A DNA stretch of 16,022 bases from Methanoculleus sp. UBA208 (GTDB lineage: Archaea; Halobacteriota; Methanomicrobia; Methanomicrobiales; Methanoculleaceae), in assembly GCF_002498065.1 (NCBI RefSeq), contig NZ_DAFZ01000088.1:3950-19971 (forward strand). The letters run 5' to 3'. A program made the position numbers and the translations under genes. Shown here piece by piece: positions 1 through 6,364 of this stretch (the stretch's first letter is position 1; the number at the start of each line of letters is the position of its first letter). The notes below the pieces were generated by a model. It was not told the origin of the DNA. It saw nothing but the letters and a program-made list of their open reading frames with translations, and searched no databases.

Positions 1-3
1 CTC

Positions 4-18
4 CTGCCGTTCCGGCAG
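4..18. repeat. short perfect hairpin near window edge
   Basis: CTGCCG (4-9) and CGGCAG (13-18) are perfect inverted arms around a 3-nt loop. It lies about 20 nt beyond the 3' end of the minus-strand membrane protein gene, so it may be a transcription-end structure for that gene or for a neighbour outside the window. No long T-run follows it directly. Confidence 0.35.
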
Positions 19-38
19 TCGCGCACAAGAAAAGTATT

Positions 39-623
39 TTATTTCTCCTGCCGGCTCTCCAGCAGCCGCCGGATCGCCCGCAGTTCTTCCACCACCGCAT
101 CGGCGGCCGGCAGCTGCTCCGGCTCGCCTTCGGTCGCGACCGGACCGGTCCTCCGCACAAAGTTCATGATCTTCTCCTGGAGGTCTTTCGGATCGGCTAT
201 CCCGTTGAGGACGATCTCCGCCCGGGCCTGCGTCGAGAATCCGGCGGTCTGCACCCGGACCGCCGAGAAAGAGAAGAACCGCATCAGGGGCCCCTGGATG
301 ATATCGACGTTCGTGATCCGGTTGTAGGGGACGATCCCCGTCTGCCGGAACCAGACCCCCCGCTGCCAGGTGACCTCGGTGACGGTGAGCCGGTAGGTGA
401 TGCTCTCGCAGTAGAGCGGTATCCAGTAGACGACGAAGATGATGGCGGCGAGCACAGGTATGGCGATGCCTGCAGCAACGGGCAGCGGGCTGAAGACGAC
501 GACGGGGACCAGCCAGGGCAGGATGAAGACGACGACGGCCAGGACCAGGGACGCGTAGAGGTATGACCGGAATCGCGGCACCGGTCCGAACGCCTCGCCG
601 ATATGGAGCGGGGTGAGAGACAT
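39..623 (-). CDS. PH domain-containing membrane protein (bPH2/YdbS-like)
   Basis: This 194-residue protein has two hydrophobic segments (about residues 21-44 and 48-71), then a basic/beta-rich domain. That domain contains the pattern typical of the bacterial PH-2 (formerly DUF304, YdbS/YdbT) family: W-x-R-G-V-W-F-R-Q-T-G at 86-96, V-P-Y-N-R-I-T-N-V-D at 98-107 and a later G-P-L-x-R-F-F block. The family consists of membrane proteins with a cytoplasmic PH-like fold; their biochemical role is mostly unknown. The C-terminal 30 residues are charged and probably helical. A TATA-like element (648-656, minus strand) is centred about 29 bp before the ATG and no clear Shine-Dalgarno is present, so the mRNA is probably leaderless. 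It appears to be a single-gene unit. The family call is confident; function is unknown. Confidence 0.85.
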   Translation of the reverse strand: MSLTPLHIGEAFGPVPRFRSYLYASLVLAVVVFILPWLVPVVVFSPLPVAAGIAIPVLAAIIFVVYWIPLYCESITYRLTVTEVTWQRGVWFRQTGIVPYNRITNVDIIQGPLMRFFSFSAVRVQTAGFSTQARAEIVLNGIADPKDLQEKIMNFVRRTGPVATEGEPEQLPAADAVVEELRAIRRLLESRQEK

Positions 624-638
624 GCTATCACACTGATC

Positions 639-1118
639 TCAATCCCGATAGATTAAGTCTTCCCGGCCGGCGAAGTCCCTACGGAGGATGCGGCGATCGC
701 CCCCTTCGCCGAAGTAGCCAGGGCAGAAATCCGTATCCCTAAACCCGTGCCTCTCGTAGAGCGCCCGGGCGACGTGGTTTCCCGGCGCGACAGAGAGATA
801 GACCTCCACCGCCCCACGCTCACGGAGGGTGTCGATGACGGCGGCAACGAGGCTTTCCCCGAACCCCCGGCGCCGGTATCGCTCCGCCACCACCAGCCGG
901 ACAATCCATCCCGTGGCCGGCTGGTGCTGCACGAGAGCCCCGATGGTATAGCCGACGACCCGTCCGTCACATTCCGCGACGAGGAAGGTATCGGCGAAGA
1001 GGACGCCGGCCTGCCGGATGAAAACCTCGGGCTTGCAATCTCCCGCGCTGTTCTCCCGCTCGAGGGCAGCGACAGAACGGAAATCATCTTCCCGGTATCC
1101 CCTGATCATCGGGTCCAT
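639..1118 (-). CDS. GNAT-family N-acetyltransferase (RimI-like)
   Basis: This is an acetyl-CoA-dependent GNAT acetyltransferase of about 159 residues. From the ATG at 1118, motif A is L-V-V-A-E-R-Y-R-R-R-G-F-G at 75-87, the pyrophosphate-binding R/Q-x-x-G-x-G/A loop. Motif B contains N-H-V-A-R-A-L-Y-E-R-H-G-F at 114-126. The arrangement and length resemble RimI-like acetyltransferases that modify protein N-termini or small amines; the substrate cannot be read from the sequence. The frame stays open upstream to 1196, but that extension is low-complexity. The starts at 1118 (MDPM) or 1109 (MIRG) match the family. A T-rich box (1143-1148, minus strand) lies about 27 bp before 1118, which suits a leaderless transcript. 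The gene stops 16 bp before the start of the membrane protein gene, whose TATA box overlaps the end of this one. Confidence 0.85.
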   Translation of the reverse strand: MDPMIRGYREDDFRSVAALERENSAGDCKPEVFIRQAGVLFADTFLVAECDGRVVGYTIGALVQHQPATGWIVRLVVAERYRRRGFGESLVAAVIDTLRERGAVEVYLSVAPGNHVARALYERHGFRDTDFCPGYFGEGGDRRILRRDFAGREDLIYRD

Positions 1119-1200
1119 GCCGGTGTATTCGTCGTGAAGAGTAAAAAAGAGGCCACAGCCCCGGGCCGCCCGGACACCGGAGCGCCTCTGAGCCACAGGC

Positions 1201-1410
1201 TCACTTCTGCTTCATGCCCGCCCTGAGCATGTCGCGTGCCATCTTGTAGGTCTCGATCTTGTACTGCATCGCCTCGATATGCTGTTCTTTCATCCTTATG
1301 CGGGACTCGATCATCCGTACCATCAGCTGCCGCATCTGGTCCTCGTCGAGGAGATCGTACATTCTCGCGAGAAGCATATCGTGGGCGCCGTATCCGCCGT
1401 GGTGTGTCAT
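1201..1410 (-). CDS. small helical His/Met-rich hypothetical protein
   Basis: This 69-residue protein has a histidine/glycine-rich N-terminus (M-T-H-H-G-G-Y-G-A-H-D), followed by one long, highly charged amphipathic helix rich in Met (9 Met in all), Arg, Glu and Gln and ending in K-Q-K. It has no signal peptide, membrane segment or Cys. It is preceded by a G-rich Shine-Dalgarno-like run (AAGGGGGG) ending about 8 nt before the ATG, and by a TATA-like box at 1474-1484, implying a leader of about 40 nt. Codon use matches neighbouring real genes. I do not recognise a named family. The composition suggests a helical-bundle or coiled-coil protein, perhaps metal-binding through the N-terminal His residues (inference). 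Confidence 0.75.
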   Translation of the reverse strand: MTHHGGYGAHDMLLARMYDLLDEDQMRQLMVRMIESRIRMKEQHIEAMQYKIETYKMARDMLRAGMKQK

Positions 1411-1452
1411 ACCATAACCCCCCTTTGCCGGCCGATCCCTCCCGGACAGGCC

Positions 1453-1466
1453 GGCACCCCGGTGCC
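1453..1466. repeat. inverted repeat in 5' leader of the small helical gene
   Basis: GGCACC (1453-1458) and GGTGCC (1461-1466) pair perfectly around a CC dinucleotide. It lies at about the predicted transcription start of the minus-strand small gene, so it could be an operator or the 5' end of the leader. With only 6-bp arms in GC-rich DNA, chance is possible. Confidence 0.3.
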
Positions 1467-1472
1467 CGCCGG

Positions 1473-1491
1473 GCCATAAAAACCTTATGGC
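1473..1491 (-). promoter_or_regulatory. TATA-like box inside a 7-bp inverted repeat
   Basis: GCCATAA (1473-1479) and TTATGGC (1485-1491) form a perfect inverted repeat with a 5-nt spacer. Read on the minus strand it contains GGTTTTTATGG, a TATA-like element centred about 27 bp before a plausible start near 1452 for the small helical gene. It also lies 13 nt past the tautomerase stop codon. It could therefore be a promoter with an overlapping operator or a T-rich terminator hairpin; the sequence alone does not decide. Confidence 0.45.
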
Positions 1492-1503
1492 GTACGCGGC
1501 TGC

Positions 1504-1872
1504 TTACCGGGAGGGTGCAAACATCTCGCCGTGTTCGGCCCAGTTCTCGACGGGAGGTTCATAGAGGACGACACATACGTCTTCAGGACGAATTCCGGCA
1601 TTTTGGGCGAGGCGAGCCACGATCGTCCTGTAGAGCGCCTCCTTCTTCTCGGGCCCGCGCCCCGGCATGAGGGATACCTCGATCAGGACCGCGTCATCGG
1701 ATCGGCCGGGAGGCATCGGGAAGTTCTCCTCCTTTCGTTCGCACAGCCGGATCCAGAGGGCGGCCTCCGGCGTCTGAAGTGCGTCCAAAAAAGCCTCACG
1801 GAGGCTGTCGATAAGTGATTGCCGGTACTCGACGGGCTTTCCCATACGGATCTCGATCTTTACAAGCGGCAT
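1504..1872 (-). CDS. tautomerase-superfamily protein
   Basis: This 122-residue protein begins M-P-L-V-K-I-E-I. After removal of Met, the N-terminal Pro is the catalytic base of the tautomerase (4-oxalocrotonate tautomerase/MIF) superfamily, and the start choice is firm because it exposes this Pro. The length is twice that of classical 4-OT (about 62) and matches the longer single-chain families with two beta-alpha-beta halves (Tautomerase_2/3-like). R-L-C-E-R-K-E-E-N-F at 43-52 follows the pattern of that group, and the second half begins near V-L-I-E-V-S-L at 62-68. The substrate is unknown; such enzymes interconvert keto and enol forms of small acids. A Shine-Dalgarno-like AAAGGT lies 5 nt before the ATG. 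A TATA-like TTATTA at about 1948-1955 on the minus strand could drive it. It follows the nitrogenase-like gene by 90 bp. Confidence 0.85.
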   Translation of the reverse strand: MPLVKIEIRMGKPVEYRQSLIDSLREAFLDALQTPEAALWIRLCERKEENFPMPPGRSDDAVLIEVSLMPGRGPEKKEALYRTIVARLAQNAGIRPEDVCVVLYEPPVENWAEHGEMFAPSR

Positions 1873-1962
1873 GCGGACCTTTCTCCAGCGACAGCAGGGG
1901 ATCCGGGGGAATCCCCGTTCTCCTGCATGAGTGTTCCGGCACCGGGAGTAATAACGCTTTGC

Positions 1963-3129
1963 TCAGGAGAGGTCCATCTGCTCGCTCCCCGGGCGCCGGT
2001 TCCGGTTGCTGCAGGCGTTGAGCACCTCGTCCATCAGCCGGAGCGCCCCTTCGATCCCGATCAGCGCCCGGGAGGAGAGAGCGACCCTGTCCCGGAGCGG
2101 CGGCGTCAGCCCGACGAACGCGGCGCCGGAGGAGATTGTCGCCTCGTAGGAGGAGCCGAGGATCAGGTCCGGTTCGGCGTCCCGGATCATTCCGCGGATG
2201 ACCGAGAAGTCGGTCGTGTAGGTGACGGCATCGTTCCCCGTACCGGGGTCGTTGCGCGCCGGTATGCAGGCGATATCGGCACCGAGATACCGGTCGAGGA
2301 GGTCGGCGGCAAACGCGGTGTAGGCGTGCCCGGCAGAGATCGCCACCCGGGGAGGATCGAACCTCCTGAGGTACTTCTCGCAGGCCTTCCGGATCCGGGC
2401 ATCGGCCCATGCGATCTCGTCTGTGACCGGGCGGGTATCCACGCCGTCGACCGAGGCGCCAAGTCGCTCGAAGGTCTCGCCGACGGCATCGAGGCCGAGG
2501 AGCGAGCCGCAAGCGGTCCCGACGCCGCTCGCGAGATCCGGGTTCGTGCTGACGGTGAACGGCGCCGCCCGGCGGGTCGCGGCGTAACGGTCCAGGCAGA
2601 AGGTGGCGGCGACAGGGACGCCTGCGAGGTTGAGCAGGCGCCGCGCCTCGATGGCGTTTCCCCGGCAGAAGGGGTCGGCGCGGCAGATACCGTCGATGTT
2701 GACGCCGGGGGTGTCGGGATCCACCTCCGGCGCGATCGTATCGAGCGCCCGGCGGTAGCCGGCCTCGAGGTCTCCGAGGAACCCGGGACTGTCGACGACG
2801 AGGATCTGGCCGTCACGGGCAACATCCCCGATATCCTCGCCCATGATGGCGGGCACGCAGGTGTTGACCACGGCTATCCGGGTGTACTGCCCCTCGAGCT
2901 CCCCGACCACCTCCGCGAGACGGGACTCCGTGCCGAAGATCACCTCGTTCTCGACGAGAAACGTCCCGTGGATGGGAACCCCGACGAGCGATGCGGGGTA
3001 GAAGTAGCACCCGCTCGAGCCGTGGACGATGACGGCGACGTCCTCGAACCCTGCGAGGCATGCGACCGCCCCGGTCATCGCGCAGGGCCAGAGCGGGTTC
3101 TCGCACGGTGTATGCTGGTCGTTTTGCAT
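1963..3129 (-). CDS. nitrogenase component 1-like oxidoreductase (orphan NifD/NifE-type)
   Basis: This 388-residue protein belongs to the nitrogenase component 1 (Oxidored_nitro) superfamily. It keeps the three cysteines that in NifD ligate the P-cluster side, each in recognisable context: C16 (P-L-W-P-C-A-M-T-G-A), C41 (H-G-S-S-G-C) and C91 (N-T-C-V-P-A-I-M-G-E-D-I). C9 and C24 are additional. The later S-A-G-H-A-Y-T stretch and the C-terminal G-S-S-Y-E block are typical of the Rossmann-like second and third domains. At 388 residues it is shorter than NifD (about 480). It does not look like CfbD of coenzyme F430 synthesis, which as I recall has a different N-terminus. No nifH/cfbC-like reductase or partner subunit lies within the window. 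A strong TATA box (3158-3165, minus strand) about 32 bp before the ATG and no Shine-Dalgarno suggest a nearly leaderless single gene. The superfamily is confident; substrate unknown. Confidence 0.85.
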   Translation of the reverse strand: MQNDQHTPCENPLWPCAMTGAVACLAGFEDVAVIVHGSSGCYFYPASLVGVPIHGTFLVENEVIFGTESRLAEVVGELEGQYTRIAVVNTCVPAIMGEDIGDVARDGQILVVDSPGFLGDLEAGYRRALDTIAPEVDPDTPGVNIDGICRADPFCRGNAIEARRLLNLAGVPVAATFCLDRYAATRRAAPFTVSTNPDLASGVGTACGSLLGLDAVGETFERLGASVDGVDTRPVTDEIAWADARIRKACEKYLRRFDPPRVAISAGHAYTAFAADLLDRYLGADIACIPARNDPGTGNDAVTYTTDFSVIRGMIRDAEPDLILGSSYEATISSGAAFVGLTPPLRDRVALSSRALIGIEGALRLMDEVLNACSNRNRRPGSEQMDLS

Positions 3130-3157
3130 CGGTCTACAAGATCATGGCGGTACGGGG

Positions 3158-3165
3158 ATATAAAA
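3158..3165 (-). promoter_or_regulatory. TATA box of the nitrogenase-like gene
   Basis: TTTTATAT followed by CC on the minus strand is close to the archaeal consensus. Its centre lies about 32 bp upstream of the ATG at 3129, giving a predicted leader of about 5 nt, which agrees with the lack of a Shine-Dalgarno sequence. Confidence 0.65.
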
Positions 3166-3274
3166 GACGGGATCTGCGGGGACGCCCTGGAACCCCCGCG
3201 GCACCCGGTTGCCGGCGGGGACCGGCGATACGACCCCAGAGGAGAGATTTTTACCGAGTATAGCGATAGAGCCG

Positions 3275-3319
3275 CACGCGAAGGCGCGAAGTCCGGGCGT
3301 TGTTGCTTCCCTTCGCGTG
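3275..3319. repeat. 10-bp perfect inverted repeat downstream of leuB
   Basis: CACGCGAAGG (3275-3284) and CCTTCGCGTG (3310-3319) are perfect reverse complements separated by 25 nt. A second CGCGAAG just inside the left arm (3285-3291 region) could pair alternatively with the same right arm. It lies in the 234-bp gap between leuB and the nitrogenase-like gene, 44 nt past the leuB stop on the minus strand. Possible roles are a terminator-like structure of the leu operon, a repetitive extragenic element, or a small RNA. The rest of this gap shows only the TATA box listed separately. Confidence 0.5.
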
Positions 3320-3363
3320 AGACTAAATTAGAGGAGGAAGAGCAGGGAGAAGGGCCAGTAGCC

Positions 3364-4485
3364 CTACACCGTCTTCACAAGCGCCGCGAGGTACTGCCCG
3401 ACCTCGCTCGTCTTCTTTGCGCCGCCCATATCCCGGGTGACGAACCCGTCGAGGATGCTCCTCTCGACGGCCCGGAGAACGGCCGCCGCCGCCTCATGCT
3501 CACCGATATGGTCGAGGAGCATCGAGCCCGCCCAGACGGTGGCGAGCGGGTTCGCGACGTCCTGGCCGCGGTACTTCGGCGCGGAGCCGTGGATCGGCTC
3601 GAACATCGAGGTCCCGCGGGGGTTGATGTTCCCGCCGGGGGCGAGGCCAAGCCCGCCCTGGATCATGGCGCCGAGGTCGGTGATGATGTCCCCGAACATG
3701 TTCGGGGTGACGACGACGTCGAACCACTCGGGGTTCTTGACGAACCACATCGTGACGGCGTCGACGAAGTTGAACTCCGTCTTAACGTCAGGGTAACCGG
3801 CGGCGACTTCGGTGAAGACGTCGCGCCAGAGGCCGTAGATGTCGGAGAGGACGTTTGCCTTGTCGACCGAGGTGACCTTCTTCTCCCTCGCTGCGGCAAG
3901 GTCGAAGGCGTAGCGGATCGCCCGCTCTGCACCCTGCCGGGTAACGACGCCGATCTGGTAGGCGATCTCGTCGGCGTCGGTCTCGACGTCGAGGCCGAAT
4001 CTGACGCTGTAGAGGTTGCGCACGACCTCGAGGGTCTTTTGCTCGCGCTTCCCCGCGAACCGCGAGCCGATCCCGACGTAGAAGTCCTCGGTGTTCTCCC
4101 GGACGACCACGAAGTCGATGTCCTCCGGTCCCTTGTTCGCGAGCGGCGTCGTGACGCCGTCGAGGAGTTTGATCGGCCGGAGGTTGACGAACTGGTCGAA
4201 GTGGAACCGGATCGCGAGCAGGATGCCCTTCTCGAGGATCCCCGGCTTCACCCGGTCGTCGCCGATTGCCCCGAAGTAGATCGCGGAAAACTTCGAGAGT
4301 TCCCGGATATCCTCTTCAGTCAGGAGTTCGCCGGTCGCGAGGTAGCGGTCGGCCCCGATATCGAAGTCCGTCCACGCGATGTCGAACCCGTAGCGCTCTC
4401 CTGCGGCATCGAGGACATCCTTTCCCGCCGCGACGATCTCGGGGCCGATACCGTCCCCGCCGATTGCCGCTACTCGGTGCTGCAT
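3364..4485 (-). CDS. leuB: 3-isopropylmalate dehydrogenase family (LeuB; ICDH-like NADP signature)
   Basis: This 373-residue beta-hydroxyacid oxidative decarboxylase probably converts (2R,3S)-3-isopropylmalate to 2-oxoisocaproate plus CO2 in leucine synthesis. Visible landmarks are G-G-D-G-I-G-P-E at 9-16, the substrate region L89-L90-A-I-R93 with R103 (N-L-R-P), R129 (V-V-R-E-N-T-E), catalytic K209 (V-D-K-A-N-V), metal ligands around F-G-D-I-I-T-D (D266, D270), and cofactor loop H-G-S-A-P-K-Y-R-G-Q-D-V-A-N-P at 299-313. Leu89-Leu90 suit a hydrophobic gamma-substituent and so favour isopropylmalate. However, the R-x-x-F-D-Q-F-V-N-L-R-P segment also resembles tartrate/D-malate dehydrogenases, and homoisocitrate dehydrogenase (AksF) is an alternative. 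K304-Y305 occupy the place where NAD-dependent LeuB proteins usually have Asp. The ATG overlaps the end of leuD by 16 nt, with GAGGTG (4491-4496) as Shine-Dalgarno inside leuD. It is the last gene of a leuC-leuD-leuB operon. Confidence 0.85.
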   Translation of the reverse strand: MQHRVAAIGGDGIGPEIVAAGKDVLDAAGERYGFDIAWTDFDIGADRYLATGELLTEEDIRELSKFSAIYFGAIGDDRVKPGILEKGILLAIRFHFDQFVNLRPIKLLDGVTTPLANKGPEDIDFVVVRENTEDFYVGIGSRFAGKREQKTLEVVRNLYSVRFGLDVETDADEIAYQIGVVTRQGAERAIRYAFDLAAAREKKVTSVDKANVLSDIYGLWRDVFTEVAAGYPDVKTEFNFVDAVTMWFVKNPEWFDVVVTPNMFGDIITDLGAMIQGGLGLAPGGNINPRGTSMFEPIHGSAPKYRGQDVANPLATVWAGSMLLDHIGEHEAAAAVLRAVERSILDGFVTRDMGGAKKTSEVGQYLAALVKTV

Positions 4486-4961
4486 GTCTTCACCTCATCA
4501 AGGTTCTTCGCATAGGCAACGAGACCGCCGGCATCGACGATCTCCTTCATGAACCAGGGCACCGGCTCGACGGCGAGCCGTCTCCCGTCCACTTCGATGT
4601 AGCCGGCGGCGATATCCACCGAGACGGTGTCGCCGTCCCGGATAGCATCCGCCTCCGGGCAGACCAGGGGGAGGAGCCCGGTGTTGACCGCGTTGCGGTA
4701 GAAGATCCGGGCAAAGGACTTCGCGACCACGGCCTTCACCCCGGCGCCGAGGAGTGCAAGCGGCGCGTGCTCGCGGGAGGAGCCGCACCCGAAGTTGGTG
4801 CCGGCGGCGACGACGTCGCCCTCCCGCGCCTCCCTCGCGAACTCATCTCTCGTCCCCTCGAACGCGTGCTTCGCGAGTTCCGCCGGGTCATAGATGGTGA
4901 GGAACCGCCCGGGGATGATCGCGTCCGTATCGATGTCGTCGCCGAACTTCCAGACTCGCAT
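4470..4961 (-). CDS. leuD: 3-isopropylmalate dehydratase small subunit
   Basis: This 163-residue swivel-domain subunit is of the archaeal LeuD/HacB type. It shows the N-terminal F-G-D-D-I-D-T-D-A-I-I-P-G, then N-F-G-C-G-S-S-R-E-H (56-65), which binds substrate and positions the catalytic serine, and A-K-S-F-A-R-I-F-Y-R-N-A-V-N-T-G. With LeuC it isomerises 2- to 3-isopropylmalate in the cytoplasm. The specificity loop after P-G-R is F20-L-T-I23. In Methanocaldococcus jannaschii homoaconitase (HacB) the matching loop is Tyr-Leu-Arg-Thr, whose Arg recognises the extra carboxylate (recalled knowledge). Absence of Arg argues for isopropylmalate rather than homoaconitate. Only 3 nt separate it from the leuC stop codon. 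Its Shine-Dalgarno GGAGGTG (4968-4974) overlaps the end of leuC, so translation is probably coupled. Confidence 0.9.
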   Translation of the reverse strand: MRVWKFGDDIDTDAIIPGRFLTIYDPAELAKHAFEGTRDEFAREAREGDVVAAGTNFGCGSSREHAPLALLGAGVKAVVAKSFARIFYRNAVNTGLLPLVCPEADAIRDGDTVSVDIAAGYIEVDGRRLAVEPVPWFMKEIVDAGGLVAYAKNLDEVKTCSTE

Positions 4962-4964
4962 GAT

Positions 4965-6218
4965 TCACACCTCCCTCGGGTCGGTGATCTCGCCGTAGAG
5001 GGCGCTCGCCGCCGCCGTCGCCGGCGAGGAGAGGTAGACCGACGCCTGCGCACTCCCCTGCCTGCCCCGGAAGTTCCGGTTCGACGTCGAGAGCGAGACC
5101 TCCCCGGGGGCAAGCAGCCCGAACGCCCCGCCCATGCAGGGGCCGCAGCAGGGTGCCTCGACGAGCGCGCCCGCCTCGACGAACCGCTCGATGAGCCCGC
5201 CACGGAGGGCCTTGAGGTACTCCGTCCGCGAGGCCGGGATGACGATCACCCGGACGCCGTCGGCGAAGCGATCGGCGTTCCCGAGCACCTCCGCCGCTTC
5301 GACGAGGTCCTCGTAGCGGCCGTTCGTGCAGGAGCCGATGAAGACCTGGTCGACCTTCGTCCCCGCGACGTCTCCGACATCCACGACGTTGTCGACGTTG
5401 TGCGGGACGGCGACCTGCGGGGCGAGGCCGGTGACGTCGTAGCGGCGGCGCTCCGCGTATGCTGCATCCTCGTCGCCCGCGAGGTCGAACGGCTCGATAT
5501 CGCGCCGGGCGGTCACGTAGTCCCAGGTGGCCGCATCGGGCCGGACGATTCCCGCCTTCGCCCCCATCTCGATTGCCATGTTCGCGCAGGTCATCCGGCC
5601 CGCCATGCTCATCTCGCGCATCGCCCGGCCGGTGAACTCGAGCGCCATGTAGGTCGCGCCGTCCGCGCCGATATCGCCGGCGAGGGAGAGGATGAGGTCT
5701 TTTGCCCCGACTCTTTTGCCGAACTCGCCCTCGACCTCGACCAGAATGCTCTCGGGCACCCGGAAGTAGAGCGCCCCGAACTTCAGGACGAACCCCATAT
5801 CGGTCGAACCGATCCCGGTCGCGAACGCGCCCGCGGCGCCGTAGGTGCAGGTGTGGGAGTCGGTGCCGACGATGATCTCGCCGGGAGCCGCCCGCCCCTT
5901 CTCCATCACGACCTGGTGGCAGACGCCCTCGAGGAGGTCGTAGTTGTGGATCCCCTGCTCTTCAGCAAACTGCCGCATGAAGACGTGGTTCTCGGCGGCG
6001 GGTATCGAGTCGGCGGGTACCTGGTGGTCGAAGAGCATAATGATCCGCCCGGGATCGAATACGCGCTCTCCACCCATCTCGCGAAAGACCCTGACCGCAA
6101 GCGGGCCGGTGATATCGTGGATCATTGCCGCATCCACGGGCGCCATCACCACCTCTCCCGCGCGGACGGATCTCCCGCACCGTTGCGAAAATATCTTTTC
6201 TGCGATAGTCGCCGACAT
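4965..6218 (-). CDS. leuC: 3-isopropylmalate dehydratase large subunit
   Basis: This 417-residue [4Fe-4S] aconitase-superfamily subunit has the short archaeal length (bacterial LeuC is about 465). The cluster ligands are C297 (I-G-S-C-T-N-G-R) and C358/C361 (P-C-C-G-P-C-M-G). Other signatures are F-D-H-Q-V-P near 63-68, G-T-D-S-H-T-C-T-Y-G-A at 118-128 and S-T-S-N-R-N-F-x-G-R-Q-G near 377-388. It provides catalysis for dehydration/hydration of isopropylmalate. The closely related HacA of coenzyme B synthesis cannot be excluded from this subunit alone, but the small-subunit loop favours leucine. It is the first gene of the leuC-leuD-leuB operon and divergent from mutS with 146 bp between. A TATA-like ACTAAATAC lies about 37 bp upstream of the ATG. 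The only Shine-Dalgarno-like sequence (AGGA) is weak and distant. Confidence 0.92.
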   Translation of the reverse strand: MSATIAEKIFSQRCGRSVRAGEVVMAPVDAAMIHDITGPLAVRVFREMGGERVFDPGRIIMLFDHQVPADSIPAAENHVFMRQFAEEQGIHNYDLLEGVCHQVVMEKGRAAPGEIIVGTDSHTCTYGAAGAFATGIGSTDMGFVLKFGALYFRVPESILVEVEGEFGKRVGAKDLILSLAGDIGADGATYMALEFTGRAMREMSMAGRMTCANMAIEMGAKAGIVRPDAATWDYVTARRDIEPFDLAGDEDAAYAERRRYDVTGLAPQVAVPHNVDNVVDVGDVAGTKVDQVFIGSCTNGRYEDLVEAAEVLGNADRFADGVRVIVIPASRTEYLKALRGGLIERFVEAGALVEAPCCGPCMGGAFGLLAPGEVSLSTSNRNFRGRQGSAQASVYLSSPATAAASALYGEITDPREV

Positions 6219-6250
6219 ACAGTATCGTGTTCCTGGTACGCGTTCAGGAC

Positions 6251-6260
6251 GTATTTAGTT
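6251..6260 (-). promoter_or_regulatory. candidate TATA box of the leuCDB operon
   Basis: On the minus strand this reads AACTAAATAC, an AT-rich island in GC-rich DNA, centred about 37 bp before the leuC ATG. It predicts a leader of about 10 nt. It lies in the 146-bp divergent region shared with mutS-mutL. No operator repeat was recognised there. Confidence 0.4.
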
Positions 6261-6353
6261 TGCCGGGGGCCGCCGGAGTGGTGCGGTGGATCGGAGCCCT
6301 TTTTGGCCGTTTTCCCGGGACAGTACCCTTATGTGGCCCCGTGCGGATTCTAT

Positions 6354-6359
6354 AAGGAG
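6354..6359 (+). promoter_or_regulatory. Shine-Dalgarno sequence of mutS
   Basis: AAGGAG ends 5 nt before the ATG at 6365. It fixes the mutS start and contrasts with the Shine-Dalgarno-less single genes of this window. Confidence 0.75.
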
Positions 6360-6364
6360 AAGCG

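Noticed and set aside
3130..3363. possible tRNA or C/D-box RNA in the gap after leuB
   Set aside because: No cloverleaf, T-loop or C/D box sequences could be found; only the inverted repeat and a TATA box stand out.
1819..4515. 898-codon plus-strand open frame opposite the nitrogenase-like and leuB genes
   Set aside because: It is an antisense shadow of GC-rich genes: rich in Arg, Asp, Glu, Gly and Val with no domain motifs, while the opposite strand encodes clear families.
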